From contig JAWLAT010000005.1 of the NCBI GenBank assembly GCA_041395325.1, positions 1 to 64,000 on the forward strand: a stretch of 64,000 nucleotides of DNA, written 5' to 3'. This document shows, in pieces, positions 54,574 through 62,133 of this stretch. Every line of letters begins with the position of its first letter. The first letter of the stretch is position 1. The notes beneath the pieces are model-generated. The model did not search any database. It was given only the letters and a program-made list of their open reading frames with translations, and was not told the origin of the DNA. Origin of the DNA: JAWLAT01 sp041395325 (GTDB taxonomy: Bacteria; Pseudomonadota; Gammaproteobacteria; Xanthomonadales; SZUA-5). A program made the position numbers and the translations under genes.

Positions 54574-55539
54574 CTACAAACGGACCAGCGCAGATCCCCA
54601 GGTGAAACCGCCGCCGAAGGCTTCCAGCAGCAGCAGCTCACCGGGCTTGACCTGCCCGGTCGTGATGCCGTGATCGAGCGCCAGCGGCACCGAGGCAGCC
54701 GAGGTATTGCCGTGGCGGTTGACCGTGACCACGACCCGCTCCATCGGCATCTTCAGATGCTCGGCGGTGGCCTTGATGATGCGCAGATTGGCCTGATGCG
54801 GAATCAGCCAGTCGATGGCGTCCCGCTCGAGATTAGCCGCCTGCAGCGTCTCGTCGACGATCCGCGACAGCGTCCGCACGGCGACACGAAAGACCTCGTT
54901 GCCACTCATCATGACCTTGACGCCATGATTGGGCTCGTCCTTGAAACCGGCCGAGACACCGACCGGGTTGTAGAGCAAATGCTTGTAGCCGCCGTCGGCG
55001 TGCAGATGGGTGCTGATGACACCCGCTTCGTTGTCGGCCTTCAGCACGACCGCGCCAGCGCCGTCGCCGAACAGCACGCAGGTGCCGCGATCATTCCAGT
55101 CGAGCATGCGCGACAGTGTCTCTGCGCCGACGACCAGCACCGTCCTGGCGGCGCCACTGCGGATGAACTTGTCCGCCACCGACAGCGCGTAGATGAAACC
55201 GGTGCAGGCGGCGTTGACGTCGAAAGCCGGGCAGTCCTTGGCGCCGATCCGGTTCTGCAGCAGGCAGGCGGTACTGGGGAAAATCAGGTCGGGCGTGGTG
55301 GTGCCGACGACGATCAGATCAAGGTCTTCAGCCTTGACGCCAGCGGCAGCCAGCGCCTTGCGGGCAGCCCCCTCAGCCAGATCACAGGTGGTCTGACCTT
55401 CGACCGCAATATGCCTTTGTTCGATGCCCGTACGCTCGCGTATCCACTGATCCGAGGTTTCGATCCGCTGCTCAAGGTCAGCGTTGGTCAGGATCTGTTC
55501 GGGCAGGCACGAACCCACCCCCACGATTTTTGCGTACAT
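54574..55539 (-). CDS. fabH: 3-oxoacyl-ACP synthase III
   Basis: 321 residues from ATG 55539 (MYAKIVGVGSCLPEQ). The Cys-His-Asn triad is visible: cysteine in NAACTGFIYALSVAD, histidine in WLIPHQANLRII, asparagine in NRHGNTSAASVPLAL. FabH starts fatty acids from acetyl- or branched acyl-CoA. There is no plsX between it and rpmF, where E. coli and many others keep one. Confidence 0.96.
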   Translation of the reverse strand: MYAKIVGVGSCLPEQILTNADLEQRIETSDQWIRERTGIEQRHIAVEGQTTCDLAEGAARKALAAAGVKAEDLDLIVVGTTTPDLIFPSTACLLQNRIGAKDCPAFDVNAACTGFIYALSVADKFIRSGAARTVLVVGAETLSRMLDWNDRGTCVLFGDGAGAVVLKADNEAGVISTHLHADGGYKHLLYNPVGVSAGFKDEPNHGVKVMMSGNEVFRVAVRTLSRIVDETLQAANLERDAIDWLIPHQANLRIIKATAEHLKMPMERVVVTVNRHGNTSAASVPLALDHGITTGQVKPGELLLLEAFGGGFTWGSALVRL

Positions 55540-55570
55540 CCCGCTCCCTTGATGGCATCCGACTGGCAAG

Positions 55571-55600
55571 CCGGTGGCGACTCATGGCGCCACCAGCCGG
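55571..55600 (-). terminator. Hairpin between rpmF and fabH
   Basis: CCGGTGGCG and CGCCACCAGCCGG arms (7-base core GGTGGCG/CGCCACC with an 8-base loop), 13 bases downstream of the rpmF stop on the minus strand. It has no clear T-run and is probably an attenuator between the ribosomal protein gene and the fab genes. Confidence 0.4.
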
Positions 55601-55612
55601 GAAAGGCAAGCC

Positions 55613-55813
55613 TCAGTCGAGCTCGCCTTCCACTTCGGGCACGGCACGCTCGATCACCTTGCGGCCGCGATAGTAGCCGTCCTTGGTGACGTGGTGGCGC
55701 AGATGTGTTTCGCCGCTGGTCGGGTCGACCGACAGCGTCGGCGCCTTCAGGGCGTCGTGCGAGCGGCGCATGCCGCGACGTGAGGGGGTCTTGCGGCTCT
55801 TCTGGACAGCCAT
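55613..55813 (-). CDS. rpmF: 50S ribosomal protein L32
   Basis: 66 residues, MAVQKSRKTPSRRGMRRSHD then LKAPTLSVDPTSGETHLRHHVTKDGYYRGRKVI. Length and basic composition fit L32. The zinc-binding cysteines of some L32 proteins are absent (the zinc-independent type). It lies between yceD and fabH, the common gammaproteobacterial arrangement. Confidence 0.97.
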   Translation of the reverse strand: MAVQKSRKTPSRRGMRRSHDALKAPTLSVDPTSGETHLRHHVTKDGYYRGRKVIERAVPEVEGELD

Positions 55814-55854
55814 GGTGTACTCCTGTCAATCAATTCCAAGTGGCGCCAAGGCCA

Positions 55855-56361
55855 TCATTGCAGTTTGCTGCGCAACCCGGACAGCGCGGCAAAGGGCCCG
55901 TGGGCATCCTCGTCACGACTGTCCAACTGCAACAGCGCATCCTCACTACCCGGCTTGCGCGGAAACTCCGGCAGTGCCAGCAGCAACTCATCTTCCAGGC
56001 GAGCCAGCGGCAGCACTCGACCGTCTTCTTCCAGCGGCAGCGACTCCCAGTCGGCTGGCAGCGCTGCTTCATCCTGTTCGTTCCGCGTCGGCGACAGGTA
56101 ACGATCCACCTGTAGCGCTTGCGGATAGGGCTCCAGGGTCCGCTGACATTGCAGCATCACCTCGGCCTGCGCCTGCACCCTCATGAACCCGCCGCCAAAC
56201 GCCTGCGCACCGAATTCGATCCGGTAGCAAATTTGCCCCAGCAACTCAATGACGGCCTCGGCCAATCGCGGCAGCGCGTGCAGATCGACAGCACCTTCCA
56301 GCACACGCCCGGCGTGGACGGCGCGAGTGAAATCCAGAGGCTCGTCGACACGCGCGGACAT
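55855..56361 (-). CDS. yceD: YceD family protein (DUF177)
   Basis: 168 residues from ATG 56361 (MSARVDEPLDFTRA); an in-frame TTG at 56400 overlapping the previous stop is an alternative. DUF177/YceD proteins are linked to 23S rRNA accumulation, like their plant relatives; the gene is almost always next to rpmF, as here. The family blocks are VLEGAVDLHALPRLAEA, a run with QCQRTLEPYPQALQVDRYLSPTRNEQDEAALPADWESLPLEEDGRV, then ARLEDELLLALPEFPRKPG. The C-x(n)-C signature (LGQICYRIEF and LQCQRTLEP) of some YceD proteins is only partly kept. Confidence 0.88.
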   Translation of the reverse strand: MSARVDEPLDFTRAVHAGRVLEGAVDLHALPRLAEAVIELLGQICYRIEFGAQAFGGGFMRVQAQAEVMLQCQRTLEPYPQALQVDRYLSPTRNEQDEAALPADWESLPLEEDGRVLPLARLEDELLLALPEFPRKPGSEDALLQLDSRDEDAHGPFAALSGLRSKLQ

Positions 56362-56396
56362 AAGCCGGACATTGTCGTGGCCCTCCAGGCAGTCTG

Positions 56397-56981
56397 TCAA
56401 CCTATCTCAGAGCTCGGGGCGGTAGCAGGCTCAGACCTGCCCGCTCGCTCACTGAGAAACTCGGCAAAGCGGTCGGAAAGCTCGACTGATTCAAACGCTT
56501 TCCGCGGTATCACCAGGACCGAGAGCGGACGCAGGACAATCGCGACGTGTCCGGGCAGTCGCTGGACGGCGCGGATGCCCGACCATCGCACTAGCGCTTC
56601 ACCATCTGGACCTTCTCCGCGCAAACCGTGATCCGAGACGGAAAGAACTTGTTCGCTCGGAAAAGGACCGGCAACCGCCAGCAGTGTCGCCTGCAAGCGC
56701 TGCGACCGCCAGATGCCTGACAACCAGATCGCCATGCCGCCTGCCGCAACAAACGACATCGCCCACCAGACGCGCTGAGGCCCAGACAACGCGGTGTCGG
56801 CAGCCTTCAGGAGTTGCAGCACGCCCAGGCTGATGAAGGTCCACGCCGCCACGTTGCTCCAGAAATACGCTGCGGCGCCTCCGACCCTTGATGCGGTCTG
56901 TTGACATGCCAGTTGCAGAGCGAGCCGGTAGTCAGCTTGTTCGACCCGATATTGGATGCGAAATCCAAGGAACTCATTCAT
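56397..56981 (-). CDS. YcxB-like membrane protein
   Basis: 194 residues. Two membrane helices (about 40-61, YFWSNVAAWTFISLGVLQLL, and 70-90, VWWAMSFVAAGGMAIWLSGIW) sit between a short N-terminal strand region (FRIQYRVEQADYRLALQLACQ) and a C-terminal pleckstrin-like part (VLSVSDHGLRGEGPDGEALVRWSGIRAVQRLPGHVAIVLRPLSVLVIPRKAF). This is the layout of the YcxB-like C-terminal domain family, function unknown. Its end overlaps the possible TTG start of yceD. The first gene of the long fab-pilZ run; divergent from the cytochrome gene. Confidence 0.8.
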   Translation of the reverse strand: MNEFLGFRIQYRVEQADYRLALQLACQQTASRVGGAAAYFWSNVAAWTFISLGVLQLLKAADTALSGPQRVWWAMSFVAAGGMAIWLSGIWRSQRLQATLLAVAGPFPSEQVLSVSDHGLRGEGPDGEALVRWSGIRAVQRLPGHVAIVLRPLSVLVIPRKAFESVELSDRFAEFLSERAGRSEPATAPSSEIG

Positions 56982-57198
56982 GCTGACATTGCCCCCGGCT
57001 CGCGTGTTCCAGTTTGGAATTGTCGCAGATGGCTGGGCAGCGCGGGTTCGGTGCCCGAAGGGTCGTCGACCACAAGAGCGCCGGAGCCGTCACCGATCAT
57101 GCGTCGCACACATCTCCTTACAAATACGCTCAGTGGCTGACAACGCTCCGCATGGCCAAGCGTTCTATGCTTGGCTCGCCTCCCGATCGGCAACTTCC

Positions 57199-60100
57199 AT
57201 GATGCGGTACCCCATCGCGCTTGCCTGCTGTCTCAACCTGTCGCCTGGCCTCGCTCAGGACCTGCCCTACGTCAATTTCGAAAACCACCCGGTCCATCCG
57301 CTGGACATCAGCGCGGATGGGCGCTGGCTGGCGGTCGCCCACACGGCCGATCAGCGGGTGCAGTTGTTCGACATTGCCAGCGGCCTGGCCACCCCGGCCG
57401 GCAGCGTGGTCGTCGGTATCGACCCGGTGGCAGTGCGCTTTCGTGGCAATGGCGAGCTGTGGGTGGTCAACCACATTTCCGACTCGATCAGCATCGTCGA
57501 TGTCGAGCAGCGACGGGTGCAGCGCACGCTGCAGACGGCCGATGAGCCATTCGATGTGGTGTTCGCAGCTGAGCGGGCCTTTGTCTCGGCGTCCCAGGTC
57601 AATCAGGTTCAGGTGTTCCAGCTGGATGACCTCAGTGCGGCACCGCAGAGCGTGGCGATTGCCGGCGAGGATCCGCGCGCGCTGGCGATCAGCGCGGACG
57701 GCCAGTCCGTCTACGCGGCGATCTTCGAGTCCGGCAACGCCAGCACGATCCTCGGCGGCGGGCTGGAAGACAGCATCGTGGCGATCCCGAATGTCGTCAG
57801 CGATCCGCGTGGCCCCTATGGTGGCCGCAATCCGCCCCCCAATGCCGGCGAGGACTTCGAGCCGCCGCTGGACCCCACGGCCACGCCACCCGCGGTCGGG
57901 CTGATCGTGCGCAAGGATGATCAGGGCCGTTGGCTGGACGACAACGACGGTGACTGGACGGCTCTGGTCAGCGGCGAAATGGCGGCAGCGTCCGGACGCA
58001 TCGGTGGCTGGGACCTGCGCGATCATGACCTCGCGATCATCGACGCCCAGGCACTCACGGTGAGCTACGCCAGTGGCCTGCTGACCACCGCGATGCAACT
58101 GGCCGTGCATCCCAGTGGCCGAGTCGATCTGGTCGGCACCGAAGCCCACAACGAGATCCGCTACGAGCCCAATCTCAACGGCCGCTTCCTGCAGGTGATG
58201 CTGGCCTCGGTGGCGCCCGATGGCGATCAAAGTCGCACCGACCTGAACCCGCAGATCGTCCTGTCCGCCAGTGGCACCGATCCCATCACGCGGCAACAGG
58301 CGCTCAGCGATCCGCGCGGTCTGCTGTGGGAGAGCAGCGGTCAGCGTGGCTGGATCGCCGGCATGGGCTCGAACAATGTCCTGGCCATCGACGCGTCCGG
58401 TCAGCGCCAGGGCCAGCCGATCTCGGTCGGCGAAGGCCCGACCGGCCTGGCACTGGACGAGGCGAATCAGCGCCTGTACGTGTGGAATCACTTCGAGGCC
58501 AGCCTGTCGACGATCGACTTGCAGCAGGCCCGCGAGATCGAGCGCCAGCCGCTGTTCAACCCGCTGCCGCAGGCGATTCGCGCCGGTCGACGATTTCTCT
58601 ACGACGGTCACCTGACGTCGGGCAATGGCCACGTCGCCTGCGCCTCCTGCCACGTCGATGCACGCTTCGACCGGCTGGCCTGGGATTTGGGTGATCCCTC
58701 GCAACCACCGGCGCCCTTCGATCAGAACTGCGTCACCCGCCTGGGCCGGGCCTGCGAGGACTTTCACGCGATGAAGGGTCCGATGAGCACGCAGACGCTG
58801 CAGGACATCATCGGCCACGAGCCGCTGCACTGGCGCGGCGATCGCGCCGGTCTGGAAGCCTTCAATCCAGCCTTTACCGGCCTGCTTGGTGCCGACGCTC
58901 AACTCAGCGCCGCCGACATGCAGGCCTTCGAGGATTTCCTGGCGACGATTCACTTCCCACCGAATCCCTATCGCGAGGCCGACAACAGCCTGCCCGAGAC
59001 CGTGCCGCTACCGAACCACTACACCAGTGGACGCTTCGCCATGGCCGGCCTGCCGTTGGGCAGCGGCAATCCGCAGCGCGGCCTGCAGCTGTACACCAGC
59101 GGGTTCCTCGACGCCCCGTTCCAGTGTGCTTCCTGCCATACGCTGCCCACCGGCATGGCCGCCAACGGCCCCCTGTTCACCGGCCTGGGCGGCCTGTCGG
59201 CCGGTGGCAGCGTGCTGCCCGCCGGCCCCAATGGCGAGAACCATCTGGGGATCGTCAGCCTGGATGGATCGACCAACGTCTCGCTCAAGGTGCCGCAACT
59301 GCGCAATCAGTACGACAAGGTTGGCTTTGAACTGCGCCGCAGCGATGGCACCGCCGGCTTCGGCTATCTGCACGACGGTTCGGTCGACTCAATCAGCAGC
59401 TTCCTGTCGGCGCGGGCCTTCTCGGTACGCTCGGACCAGGATGTGGCCGATCTGGTGGCGCTGATGCTGGCCTTCTCCGGCTCGGACTTCCCGCTGGCCG
59501 GTCCGCCGCTGGGCAATACCGCGCCGATGTCGCGTGACAGCCATGCCGCCACGGGCCGCCAGCTTATGGTCGGCAGCAGCGCGCTGGCCGACATCGACCA
59601 GTTCGTCCAGTTGGCCGCCTCATCGCGGCTGCAACTGGTCGTGCACCAGGGGGCAGCAGGCTGGCAGTACGACGCTGCACAGGGTCAGTTCCAGTCCAAC
59701 GCCGGTGCGCCACCGGTGGCGCTGTCGGCGCTGCTGTCGCTGGCCAGCGACAGCCAACCACAGACCTGGACACTGGTACCCGCCGGGCTGGGTACGCGAC
59801 TGGCGCTGGACCGAGACGGCGATGGCCTGAGCGACGAAGAGGAACGTCGCCAGGGCTCCGATCCGGCCGACGCCACATCGACCCAGCTGCGCCCACGTGC
59901 AGGCCTCTGGTTCAATCCGGCCCGCAGCGGCCATGGCTTCGACCTGCAGTACTCCGGCCCGAACCTGTTCGTGCTCTGGTACACCTACGAGGACGATGGC
60001 AGCCCGGTCTGGTACCTCGCTGCAGGCCCCTACGCACCGGACTGGCAGGCGGAACTGGTCCGCTTCACCTGGGATCCGGCCGCCAGGGAGCCACAGCCCA

Positions 60101-60603
60101 CGACCATTGGCAGCCTGCGCCTGCGCTTTGCCGATGCCCGCTCGGCCAGCTTCGAATGGCAGATCGGCGCGCGCAGCGGCACAGAGACGGTACAGCCATT
60201 GACCGACCTGCCCGGTTTCGCCGCGCCAGAGCGGACCGGCGCCTGGTATGACCCCGACGAGCCCGGCTGGGGCATCAGTGTGCACAGCGACGATGACCTT
60301 CGCGTGGCCATCCTGTACTTCTACGACGGCGACCAGCAGCCCCGATGGACGCTGGGTCAGGGCAGCAACAGCGCCAGCGAACTCCTGACCATGTGGAGTT
60401 TCCGCGGCTTCTGCCCAGATTGTCCCGCCGTGCCGACCGATTTCGTCGACGCCGGCAGCATCCGCTTCGACTACGACGGTGCCCGACAAGCCATGGTGAC
60501 CGTGAACAGCTTTGAGCGCGGGCAGCCTCAAGCGCCGTGGCAACGCGGCCCAGTCGCGATCGAACCCCTGTCGGATGCGGCGCTGCGGCCGGAAAGTCGA
60601 TAA
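57199..60603 (+). CDS. Secreted YncE-propeller/dihaem cytochrome protein with paired C-terminal modules
   Basis: 1134 residues from ATG 57199 (or 57202); the longer frame is not used as a signal peptide begins here (MMRYPIALACCLNLSPGLA). Residues about 20-470 are a YncE/YVTN-type propeller (HPLDISADGRWLAVAHTADQRVQLFDI and PRALAISADGQSVYAAIF repeats). Then comes a dihaem cytochrome-c-peroxidase/MauG-like region with CASCH at residues 481-485 and CASCHT at 643-648, a calcium-type DRDGDGLSDEEE loop (about 871-882), and two C-terminal modules beginning GLWFNPARSGHGFDLQ and GAWYDPDEPGWGISVH. These modules recur in Xanthomonadales exoproteins (remembered). Probably periplasmic or exported, with electron-transfer or peroxidase chemistry; the partner is unknown. 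Confidence 0.85.
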   Translation: MMRYPIALACCLNLSPGLAQDLPYVNFENHPVHPLDISADGRWLAVAHTADQRVQLFDIASGLATPAGSVVVGIDPVAVRFRGNGELWVVNHISDSISIVDVEQRRVQRTLQTADEPFDVVFAAERAFVSASQVNQVQVFQLDDLSAAPQSVAIAGEDPRALAISADGQSVYAAIFESGNASTILGGGLEDSIVAIPNVVSDPRGPYGGRNPPPNAGEDFEPPLDPTATPPAVGLIVRKDDQGRWLDDNDGDWTALVSGEMAAASGRIGGWDLRDHDLAIIDAQALTVSYASGLLTTAMQLAVHPSGRVDLVGTEAHNEIRYEPNLNGRFLQVMLASVAPDGDQSRTDLNPQIVLSASGTDPITRQQALSDPRGLLWESSGQRGWIAGMGSNNVLAIDASGQRQGQPISVGEGPTGLALDEANQRLYVWNHFEASLSTIDLQQAREIERQPLFNPLPQAIRAGRRFLYDGHLTSGNGHVACASCHVDARFDRLAWDLGDPSQPPAPFDQNCVTRLGRACEDFHAMKGPMSTQTLQDIIGHEPLHWRGDRAGLEAFNPAFTGLLGADAQLSAADMQAFEDFLATIHFPPNPYREADNSLPETVPLPNHYTSGRFAMAGLPLGSGNPQRGLQLYTSGFLDAPFQCASCHTLPTGMAANGPLFTGLGGLSAGGSVLPAGPNGENHLGIVSLDGSTNVSLKVPQLRNQYDKVGFELRRSDGTAGFGYLHDGSVDSISSFLSARAFSVRSDQDVADLVALMLAFSGSDFPLAGPPLGNTAPMSRDSHAATGRQLMVGSSALADIDQFVQLAASSRLQLVVHQGAAGWQYDAAQGQFQSNAGAPPVALSALLSLASDSQPQTWTLVPAGLGTRLALDRDGDGLSDEEERRQGSDPADATSTQLRPRAGLWFNPARSGHGFDLQYSGPNLFVLWYTYEDDGSPVWYLAAGPYAPDWQAELVRFTWDPAAREPQPTTIGSLRLRFADARSASFEWQIGARSGTETVQPLTDLPGFAAPERTGAWYDPDEPGWGISVHSDDDLRVAILYFYDGDQQPRWTLGQGSNSASELLTMWSFRGFCPDCPAVPTDFVDAGSIRFDYDGARQAMVTVNSFERGQPQAPWQRGPVAIEPLSDAALRPESR

Positions 60604-60605
60604 GA

Positions 60606-60728
60606 GCCAGTTCCAGTTTCCAGTACCTGTAGCCAGTTGGGGCACGGACAGCCGAAGCCGAGCAGAGACCATGTCGCTGCGAGTCATTGCGCACTTTGAC
60701 GGGCCACTGGAACGGGCGACTGGAACTG
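60606..60728. repeat. Inverted pair of CCAGTTCC-type repeats
   Basis: GCCAGTTCCAGTTTCCAGT at 60606-60624 faces ACTGGAACGGGCGACTGGAACTG (60706-60728; 23 bases) 81 bases away. The design is an inverted pair of short tandem arrays, like the heptamer pairs, but the unit is CCAGTT or CCAGTTTC. It fills the gap between the cytochrome and the patatin gene; the rest of this gap shows nothing. Confidence 0.6.
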
Positions 60729-60804
60729 CGCTTGGATCCGAACGAGCAAACATTCCAGCGACCTGCCGCTACACTGGCTGTCCCGACCCTGATTCACCCT
60801 CGAC

Positions 60805-62061
60805 ATGCTCAATATTCAAGGTGCCATGCACCCCAAGACGCGTCGATTCCGCTCGCAGATCGGTTTGGCGGTGGCTGGTGGCGGGCCGATCGGGGGGATC
60901 TACGAATTGGGCGCCCTGCGCGCACTGGACGAGGCCATCGAGGGTCTGAACATGACCCGGCTGGACGTCTACGTGGGCGTCAGCTCTGGCGCATTCCTGG
61001 CCGCCGGGCTGGCCAATGGGCTGACCACGGCTGACATGTGCCGGATGTTCATCACCGATGACGCACCGGCGCACCGCTTCCGCCCCGAGATGTTCCTCAA
61101 GCCAGCCTTCCCGGAGTTCTTCAAGCGCGCGATGAATGCGCCGCGGGTACTCCTGGACTGGTTCACCAATCTGGCCACCCATCCGTTTCAGGCACGCATC
61201 AGCGAGTCACTGGGACTGCTTGGCGGACTGGTGCCGACCGGCCTGTTCGACAACAATTCGGTCGAGCGTTTCCTGCGTGAAGTGATGTCCAGCGATGGTC
61301 GCAGCAACGACTTTCGCGAGCTGCCGCGCAAGCTCTACGTCGTGGCCGTCGAACTGGACACCGGCGAAGCGATCCGCTTCGGCTCACCCGGTTTCGAGCA
61401 CGTGCCGGTGTCAAAGGCGGTCCAGGCCAGCTCCGCCCTGCCCGGCTTCTATCCACCGGTCGAGATAGACGGCCGCTGGTATGTCGACGGCGCGCTGCGA
61501 CGCACGCTGCATGCCTCGGTGGCACTGGATGAGGGCGTCGATCTGGTGCTCGGGATCAATCCACTGGTGCCCTTCGACGCCGCGCTGGCCCGCGACCACG
61601 GTCGATCGGTGCCAAACAGCCTGATTGCCGGCGGCCTGCCAGCGGTGTTGTCGCAGTCGCTGCGCGCCATGCTGCAGTCACGCATGCAGGTAGGACTGGC
61701 CAAGTACGGCGCCACCTACGAGCACGCCGATCTGATGGTGCTCGAACCCGAAGCCGACGATGTGGACATGTTCTTCACCAACGTCTTCAGCTTCGCCAGC
61801 CGCCAGACCCTGGGCGCACATGCCTTCGACACGACGCTGGCGGACCTTCGGGTACGTCGCGAAGAGATCGGCGAAGTGCTGGCCCGGCACAAGCTCAAAC
61901 TGCGCGACGAAGTCCTCGACAACCCGGAGTTGACGCTGTGGAGCAGCCTTGGCGTCAAGGCGCCACGGCACACCTCGACCACTGCCCAGCTGCGCCGCAC
62001 GCTGGATGAGCTGGGTCATGTGGTGGAACAGCGCGGGAAGGAGGGCAAGGCACCACAGTAA
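60805..62061 (+). CDS. Patatin-like phospholipase
   Basis: 418 residues from ATG 60805 (ATG 60826 is possible). Patatin fold with the oxyanion loop AGGGPIGGIYELG (about 24-36), nucleophile serine 60 in GVSSGAF and the aspartate of YVDGAL (about 229), so the Ser-Asp dyad is complete. No signal peptide. Enzymes of this type remove acyl chains from phospholipids or acylglycerols; the carboxy half (VPNSLIAGGLPAVLSQSLRAMLQSRMQVGLAKY, then FASRQTLGAHAFDTTLADLRVRREEIGEVLARHKLKL) is helical and resembles the RssA-like and DUF3336-free bacterial members. Convergent with the TonB-dependent receptor, with a terminator between. Confidence 0.9.
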   Translation: MLNIQGAMHPKTRRFRSQIGLAVAGGGPIGGIYELGALRALDEAIEGLNMTRLDVYVGVSSGAFLAAGLANGLTTADMCRMFITDDAPAHRFRPEMFLKPAFPEFFKRAMNAPRVLLDWFTNLATHPFQARISESLGLLGGLVPTGLFDNNSVERFLREVMSSDGRSNDFRELPRKLYVVAVELDTGEAIRFGSPGFEHVPVSKAVQASSALPGFYPPVEIDGRWYVDGALRRTLHASVALDEGVDLVLGINPLVPFDAALARDHGRSVPNSLIAGGLPAVLSQSLRAMLQSRMQVGLAKYGATYEHADLMVLEPEADDVDMFFTNVFSFASRQTLGAHAFDTTLADLRVRREEIGEVLARHKLKLRDEVLDNPELTLWSSLGVKAPRHTSTTAQLRRTLDELGHVVEQRGKEGKAPQ

Positions 62062-62073
62062 GCTGGCGACCTC

Positions 62074-62094
62074 TCAGCCCTCGGCCCTCAGCCC
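62074..62094. repeat. Heptamer array TCAGCCC/TCGGCCC x3
   Basis: TCAGCCC, TCGGCCC, TCAGCCC: the same TNNGCCC period, 13 bases after the patatin stop and 4 bases before the shared terminator. Confidence 0.65.
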
Positions 62095-62097
62095 AGA

Positions 62098-62128
62098 AAT
62101 CCCCCCGCCGCACCGGCGGCAGGGGATT
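62098..62128. terminator. Bidirectional terminator between convergent genes
   Basis: AATCCCC-C-CGCCG and CGGCG-GCA-GGGGATT arms (near-perfect) with a short loop, between the patatin stop (62061) and the receptor stop (62134). The A/T-flanked GC-rich hairpin suits termination in both directions. Confidence 0.6.
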
Positions 62129-62133
62129 CCGCA

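Noticed and set aside
57130..58953. A 607-residue minus-strand frame opposite the cytochrome gene
   Set aside because: Antisense shadow; the plus strand has haem motifs, a signal peptide and domain order that prove the real gene.
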